From assembly GCF_902459645.1 (NCBI RefSeq), contig NZ_CABPSK010000002.1, positions 1,178,001 to 1,242,000 of the forward strand: 64,000 nt of DNA. The letters run 5' to 3'. Shown here one piece after another: positions 59,576 through 64,000 of the stretch. The DNA is from Pandoraea pneumonica. Lineage in GTDB: Bacteria > Pseudomonadota > Gammaproteobacteria > Burkholderiales > Burkholderiaceae. The position numbers and the translations under genes are program-made. Position 1 is the stretch's first letter. Every line of letters begins with the position of its first letter. The notes under the pieces were generated by a model, which made no database searches, was not told where the DNA came from, and saw only the letters and a list, made by a program, of their open reading frames with translations.

Positions 59576-61813
59576 TTAAGCTGTCGTTAGGTCGAACGGC
59601 AACGCACGCAACCGCTTTCCCGTGACAGCAAAGATGGCATTGGCATACGCCGGTGCCAGCGGCGGCAAGCCCGGCTCGCCCATCCCCGTCGGGGCATCGC
59701 CCGAACTCACGATGTGCACGCCGATCGCGGGCATGTCGGTCAGGCGCGCCACCATGTACTGATGGAAGTTGCTCTGCTCGACCTGCCCATCTTTCAACGT
59801 GATGGCCGCGCCCGGTAACGTCGTGCCCAATCCCATCAACGCCGCGCCCTCGACCTGCGCCGCGACCGTCAACGGATTGACCGCGAAGTTGCAATGCACG
59901 CCCGCCGTTGCACTCACCAAACGCGGCGTGCCGTTCTTCACTTCCGCTACCACCACGTACGCGACGACGGAATCGAACGACTCGTGAACGGCCACGCCCC
60001 ACGCCTGACCTGCCGGTAGCTTCGTTTTGCCATAGCCCGAACGCTCGACTGCTAGCGCCAGCGCTGCACGGTGACGGGGATGCTTGTCGCCCATCAAGGC
60101 GTATCGGTAGTCGACCGGATCTTTGCCAGCATTCTTCGCCAACTCGTCGATCAAGGTCTCCATCACGTACGCGGTGTGCGTGTTGCCCACCGAGCGCCAC
60201 CACAACACCGGCACATTGGCTTGCGGACTATGCAGCGTTAAACGCAACGGCACCGCGTACGGTGTGCCCGCCACGCCTTCCACGCTCGTGCTGTCGACAC
60301 CGTTCTTCACCATCATCTTTTCGAACGGCGTGCCCTGAAGAATCGACTGGCCCACGATGGTGTGATTCCACGCCAGCACGTTGCCCTTTGCATCGAGGCC
60401 GATCTCGGCACGGTGCACGTACATCGGGCGGTAGTAGCCGCCATGGATGTCGTCTTCGCGACTCCAAATCACCTTGACCGGCTCGCGATGGCCCGCACGC
60501 TTCCACGCTTTGGCCACCTGTGCGGCTTCGACGCCATAGTCGGAGGTCGGGACCGCGCGTCGGCCGAAACCGCCGCCCGCCATCAATGTGTGCAGCTTGA
60601 CCTGCTCCGGCTTGAGATCGAGCGTGTGAGCGATGGCCGCCTGATCGACAGTCTGGAACTGCGTTCCGGTCCACACTTCGGCACCCTTGTCGCTGAGCTG
60701 CACGGTGCAGTTCAACGGCTCCATGGGCGCGTGCGCGAGATACGGAAAGCTGTATTCGGCCACCAACGTTTTCGGCGCACCCTTGAGCTTCGAGACGTCG
60801 GCATCGATCGCCACGACGCCCGGGGTCTTCGCTAGTTCTTTGTACTTGGCGAGTTGTGCCGTCGTGTCGACGTGTTCGACGCCAGTCGTGTCCCACGTGG
60901 CGTTCAACGCGTCGCGGCCCGTTTTGGCTTGCCAGTAACCATCGGCAATCACGGTGACTGCGGTGCCGCCACGGTCGTCGGGAATTTCGAGCACGTCGCG
61001 CACGCCTTTGACCGCTTTGGCAGCCTTGGCGTCGAACGTTTTTACCTTCGCGCCGAATACCGGAGGACGCGCTACCACGGCCACCTTGAGGTTCGGCAGC
61101 TTGAAGTCCATGCCGTACATCGGCGTGCCGGTGGATTTCGCCCGCGCATCGAGTCGGCCCGTCGGCTTGCCCAGCAAGCGGAAGGTCGACGGGTCTTTGA
61201 GCTTGACGTCGGCGGGTACCGGCATCGTTTGCGCTTTCGCCGCGAGGCTGCCGAAGGTGGCGCGCTGGCCCTTGGGGCCGATGACAGCGCCATTTTCAGT
61301 GCGCAAGTCGGCGGGCGAGACTTTCCATTGCTGGGCGGCGGCGGCGATCAACATCGCGCGGGCCGATGCCCCAATGCGGCGGTATTGCAGCCACGAATGC
61401 GCCACTGAGCCGGAACCACCGGTCATCTGAATGCCGAACAGCGGGTCTTTGTAGACGTCAGCCGCCGGGGCCAGTTCGCTGCGCACTTTCGCCCAGTCGC
61501 AGTCGAGTTCTTCAGCGACCAGCATCGGCAGCGCCGTCTGCACGCCCTGCCCGAAGTCGAGACGGTTGACCTGAATGGTGACGGTGTCGTCCGGTGCGAT
61601 ACGCACGAACGCCGACGGCACGACCGGCGTGGCCGCTGGACCTTCGGCATGGGCCGAACGCACCGCCCCAGGCCACGACATCTCGAGCATCAGGCCGCCC
61701 GCTGCGACCGCCGAGGTTTTCAGAAACGCGCGACGGGATACACCGGCGTAATCGCCGATGCTCACGCCGGGACGTAAGGGCAAACGCAATCCGTTGAAAC
61801 GAAGTTCACGCAT
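59576..61813 (-). CDS. iorB: molybdopterin-dependent hydroxylase large subunit (isoquinoline 1-oxidoreductase beta-like)
   Basis: 745 residues from the ATG at 61813 (GAGGAG upstream). A Tat-type leader region (SRRAFLKTSAVAAGGLMLEMS, twin Arg at about 26-27) points to export in folded form. MoCo-binding segments: VNRLDFGQGVQTALPMLVAEELDCDW, GGSGSVAHSWLQYRRIGASARAML, MAGGGFGRRAV, and PTGMGEPGLPPLAPA near the C-terminus with the catalytic Glu. Members oxidise N-heterocycles or aldehydes with water as oxygen donor. It pairs with the 2Fe-2S subunit gene upstream. No cytochrome subunit follows. Substrate unknown. Confidence 0.87.
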   Translation of the reverse strand: MRELRFNGLRLPLRPGVSIGDYAGVSRRAFLKTSAVAAGGLMLEMSWPGAVRSAHAEGPAATPVVPSAFVRIAPDDTVTIQVNRLDFGQGVQTALPMLVAEELDCDWAKVRSELAPAADVYKDPLFGIQMTGGSGSVAHSWLQYRRIGASARAMLIAAAAQQWKVSPADLRTENGAVIGPKGQRATFGSLAAKAQTMPVPADVKLKDPSTFRLLGKPTGRLDARAKSTGTPMYGMDFKLPNLKVAVVARPPVFGAKVKTFDAKAAKAVKGVRDVLEIPDDRGGTAVTVIADGYWQAKTGRDALNATWDTTGVEHVDTTAQLAKYKELAKTPGVVAIDADVSKLKGAPKTLVAEYSFPYLAHAPMEPLNCTVQLSDKGAEVWTGTQFQTVDQAAIAHTLDLKPEQVKLHTLMAGGGFGRRAVPTSDYGVEAAQVAKAWKRAGHREPVKVIWSREDDIHGGYYRPMYVHRAEIGLDAKGNVLAWNHTIVGQSILQGTPFEKMMVKNGVDSTSVEGVAGTPYAVPLRLTLHSPQANVPVLWWRSVGNTHTAYVMETLIDELAKNAGKDPVDYRYALMGDKHPRHRAALALAVERSGYGKTKLPAGQAWGVAVHESFDSVVAYVVVAEVKNGTPRLVSATAGVHCNFAVNPLTVAAQVEGAALMGLGTTLPGAAITLKDGQVEQSNFHQYMVARLTDMPAIGVHIVSSGDAPTGMGEPGLPPLAPAYANAIFAVTGKRLRALPFDLTTA

Positions 61814-61830
61814 GGCAGTGTCTCCTCGCC

Positions 61831-62289
61831 TCAGGCCAGCGACGCGGCAGCGTCTTTGATCGCCGCGCGAATGCGCGCATAAGTGCCGCAGCGGCAAATG
61901 TTGCCCGCCATGGCCGCGTCGATCTGCTCGTCGTTAGGCTGTTTGTTGTCGCGCAGTAGTGCGGCGGCGGACATGATCTGGCCGCTCTGGCAATAACCGC
62001 ACTGGGGAACGTCGTGCTTGACCCACGCGTCTTGCACCGCTTTGCCGACGGCATCGGTGCCGACCGCTTCGATGGTCGTGACTTTTTTGCCCGCGACGGC
62101 GGACACAGGTGTGATGCAGCTACGAATGGCCGTGCCGTCGAGATGCACGGTGCAGGCGCCGCACAGCGCCATGCCGCACCCGAACTTGGTGCCGGTCATC
62201 GAGAGCGCATCGCGCAGGGTCCACAACAGGGGAGTGGCAGGGTCGACATCGACCTGCACGGGACGGCCGTTCAGTTGAAACGAGACCAT
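61831..62289 (-). CDS. iorA: 2Fe-2S subunit of the molybdenum hydroxylase
   Basis: 152 residues: plant-type [2Fe-2S] cluster [18 protein letters not shown] at about 38-55 and the second, C-terminal cluster [13 protein letters not shown]...[15 protein letters not shown] at about 98-140. Carries electrons from the molybdenum site of IorB. AAGAGG precedes the ATG at 62289. First gene of the two-gene operon; 17 bp separate its stop from iorB. Unlike IorB it has no Tat signal, so it must be co-exported or the complex is assembled before export. Confidence 0.92.
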   Translation of the reverse strand: MVSFQLNGRPVQVDVDPATPLLWTLRDALSMTGTKFGCGMALCGACTVHLDGTAIRSCITPVSAVAGKKVTTIEAVGTDAVGKAVQDAWVKHDVPQCGYCQSGQIMSAAALLRDNKQPNDEQIDAAMAGNICRCGTYARIRAAIKDAAASLA

Positions 62290-62781
62290 AAGACACCTCT
62301 TGGCGGGTGAACGATTGGGGGATCGCGCCAACATACTCCTGTTCAAAGAATTTTTCAGCCCACGAATGCGGCTAAGTCGTTGTATTCAAACGGATATAGC
62401 GGTCCGTTTTAGCGGAAATCGGGTTTTGGTCGCCGCTTGGGCCGTTTGCGGCGAGTTCGTTGCGGAGCCGACGTGTTGCGGTGCAATGAAGTACAATTCG
62501 GCCTACATTCCCCTACCAACACTTTCCCAAGCCGGAAGAAAGATCTGGGCATGCGCATTTACTGCCACACCCCTCAGTGCTTCTGCTCGATGACCGAACA
62601 AAATTCGGCATTGACGTCTTCGCACGGCAGTCGTCGATCTCGCTGATCGTCCTTGCCGGCCCGCGCGCACCCGTCGCCAGCGGCCGGTAATTCCAAGCGC
62701 ATACCCGATTTTGACTTTCGGCGCGTCCCGCGAGACGAACGCCGACGGCGGATGCACCGCCGCATTGACGAGCCCGACAAG

Positions 62782-64000
62782 ATGAACGCACCCTTGCCTG
62801 CCTTCGAGCCGCACGACGCAAAACATGCCGTAGCCGCCCAACCCCCGCGACTGCGCGAAATTCCCTACAACTACACTTCGTTCTCGGACCGCGAGATCGT
62901 CATCCGTCTGCTGGGCGCCGACGCCTGGGACATTCTCGACGAACTCCGCGCAGAGCGCCGCACCGGTCGCTCGGCCCGCATGCTCTACGAAGTGCTGGGC
63001 GATATCTGGGTGGTTCGCCGCAATCCGTATCTTCAGGACGACCTGCTCGACAACCCGAAGCGCCGCAAGCTGCTTATCGACGCGCTCAATCACCGTCTGA
63101 CGGAAATCGACAAGCGTCGCCGCGCCGACGTGGCCGAGCACGCCGACACGCACGGCCGTGAGCGCGCCGCCCGCGTGGAGCAACTGGAAGTGGCCGCGCG
63201 CCGCGCCGTTGCCGATTTCGCCGGTGAGTTCGAGAAGATGGCGGAACTGCGCCGCCGCGCGAAGAAGGTACTGGGCCGCACGACGGCTCACGACAACATC
63301 AAGTTCGACGGTCTGTCGCGCGTCTCGCACGTGACGGACGCGACCGACTGGCGCGTGGAATACCCGTTCGTCGTGCTCACACCCGACACCGAAGCCGAAA
63401 TGGCATCGCTTGTGAAGGGCTGCTTCGAACTGGGGCTCACCGTCATTCCGCGTGGGGGCGGCACGGGCTACACGGGCGGCGCGATTCCGCTCACGCCGTT
63501 CTCGGCCGTCATCAATACCGAAAAGCTGGAACAACTCGACGAAGTCGAATACTCGGACCTGCCGGGTGTCGACAAGCCGGTGCCGACGATTTTCTCGGGC
63601 GCCGGTGTGGTCACGCGCCGCGTGGCAGAAGCCGCCGAGCGCGCTGGTCTGGTGTTCGCGGTGGACCCGACGTCGATCGACGCATCGTGCATCGGCGGCA
63701 ACGTCGCCATGAACGCCGGTGGCAAGAAAGCCGTGTTGTGGGGCACTGCGCTCGACAACCTCGCGTGGTGGCGCATGGTCGACCCGCAAGGTAACTGGCT
63801 CGAAGTCACGCGCCTCGATCACAACCTCGGCAAGATTCACGACATTCCGGTCGCCCGCTTCGAACTGAAATGGTTCGACGGCAATCAGGCCCCGGGCGCG
63901 GTGCTGCTCAAGACGGAATTGCTCGATATCGAAGGCAAGCGCTTCCGTAAGGAAGGCCTCGGCAAGGACGTGACGGACAAGTTCCTCGCAGGCCTGCCTG
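62782..64000 (+). CDS. FAD-linked oxidase, DUF3683 family, cut by right edge
   Basis: At least 406 residues with no stop up to the window end. The N-terminal DUF3683-type region ([64 protein letters not shown]) precedes a PCMH-type FAD-binding domain ([32 protein letters not shown]...[46 protein letters not shown]). D-lactate or 2-hydroxyacid dehydrogenase-like flavoprotein of large size (C-terminal iron-sulfur domain expected beyond the edge). Start ATG at 62782, or an ATG ten codons upstream. The 491-bp region 62290-62781 holds promoters and no gene I can support. Confidence 0.85.
   Translation, partial: MNAPLPAFEPHDAKHAVAAQPPRLREIPYNYTSFSDREIVIRLLGADAWDILDELRAERRTGRSARMLYEVLGDIWVVRRNPYLQDDLLDNPKRRKLLIDALNHRLTEIDKRRRADVAEHADTHGRERAARVEQLEVAARRAVADFAGEFEKMAELRRRAKKVLGRTTAHDNIKFDGLSRVSHVTDATDWRVEYPFVVLTPDTEAEMASLVKGCFELGLTVIPRGGGTGYTGGAIPLTPFSAVINTEKLEQLDEVEYSDLPGVDKPVPTIFSGAGVVTRRVAEAAERAGLVFAVDPTSIDASCIGGNVAMNAGGKKAVLWGTALDNLAWWRMVDPQGNWLEVTRLDHNLGKIHDIPVARFELKWFDGNQAPGAVLLKTELLDIEGKRFRKEGLGKDVTDKFLAGLP

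Noticed and set aside
62437-62646. Short frame including a Cys-rich peptide (CHTPQCFC) upstream of the DUF3683 gene
   Set aside because: No good ribosome site at the internal ATG, no conservation evidence available, and composition turns to Ser/Arg shadow at the end; an upstream leader peptide cannot be supported.
62503-63840. Minus-strand frame of 445 codons at the right end
   Set aside because: It is antisense to the DUF3683 FAD oxidase, which has clear FAD-binding motifs on the plus strand and runs open to the window edge.

Overview
The window is GC-rich, densely packed chromosomal DNA of a betaproteobacterium. The gene complement (sulfoacetate genes sauRSTU, folate-independent methionine synthase MesD with its partner MesX, FtrA next to a rhodanese, a DUF3683 FAD oxidase, many LysR regulators) points to Burkholderiales, family Burkholderiaceae. 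A Pandoraea-like genome fits best, but that is my inference. No rRNA, tRNA, phage, insertion sequence or CRISPR array was seen. Both ends cut genes: an amino-acid permease on the left and a DUF3683 FAD oxidase on the right.

Layout. 1-6.1 kb: permease fragment, then a taurine ABC transporter (tauA-tauB-tauC, minus) facing a MocR-type regulator (tauR). 6.2-10.4 kb: glutathione transferase, cupin, DUF3857/transglutaminase protein, an orphan NuoA-like gene and an SMR exporter (sugE/gdx) behind a guanidine-II (mini-ykkC) riboswitch. 10.4-21.7 kb: LysR-glycosyltransferase pair divergent from an MFS exporter, an AraC regulator, an NmrA-like reductase, CreA, an outer-membrane barrel protein, a CHASE-type histidine kinase with its NarL-type regulator, and an unknown membrane protein. 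21.6-27.3 kb: sauR-sauS-sauT-sauU for sulfoacetate uptake and conversion to sulfoacetaldehyde. 29.6-32.7 kb: metR-mesX-mesD with a strongly structured leader. 32.8-42.2 kb: small catabolic and regulatory units (TetR-hydrolase; LysR, deacylase, MFS and metallo-beta-lactamase fold hydrolase; VOC; LysR; rhodanese-ftrA).

42.2-46.8 kb is the most unusual stretch. Eight small, mostly unrecognised genes, visibly less GC-rich than their surroundings, are separated and bounded by nine related copies of a structured repeat of about 65 bp, all in the same orientation. It looks like a cassette array, but no integrase gene is present and I could not find the canonical integron attC core.

46.9-64 kb: a DHA2 exporter with MarR regulator; a D-amino-acid unit (DSD-family deaminase, RpiR regulator, N-acyl-D-amino-acid deacylase, RidA) with a clear palindromic operator; an orphan SycD-like TPR chaperone with a small membrane protein; overlapping queF and a 5'-nucleotidase; ilvA; a MocA-like molybdenum-cofactor nucleotidyltransferase, a DedA-like protein and an IorAB-type molybdenum hydroxylase. 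Themes are organosulfonate use (taurine, sulfoacetate), toxic-compound export, and scavenging of unusual amino acids under local one-component regulators.
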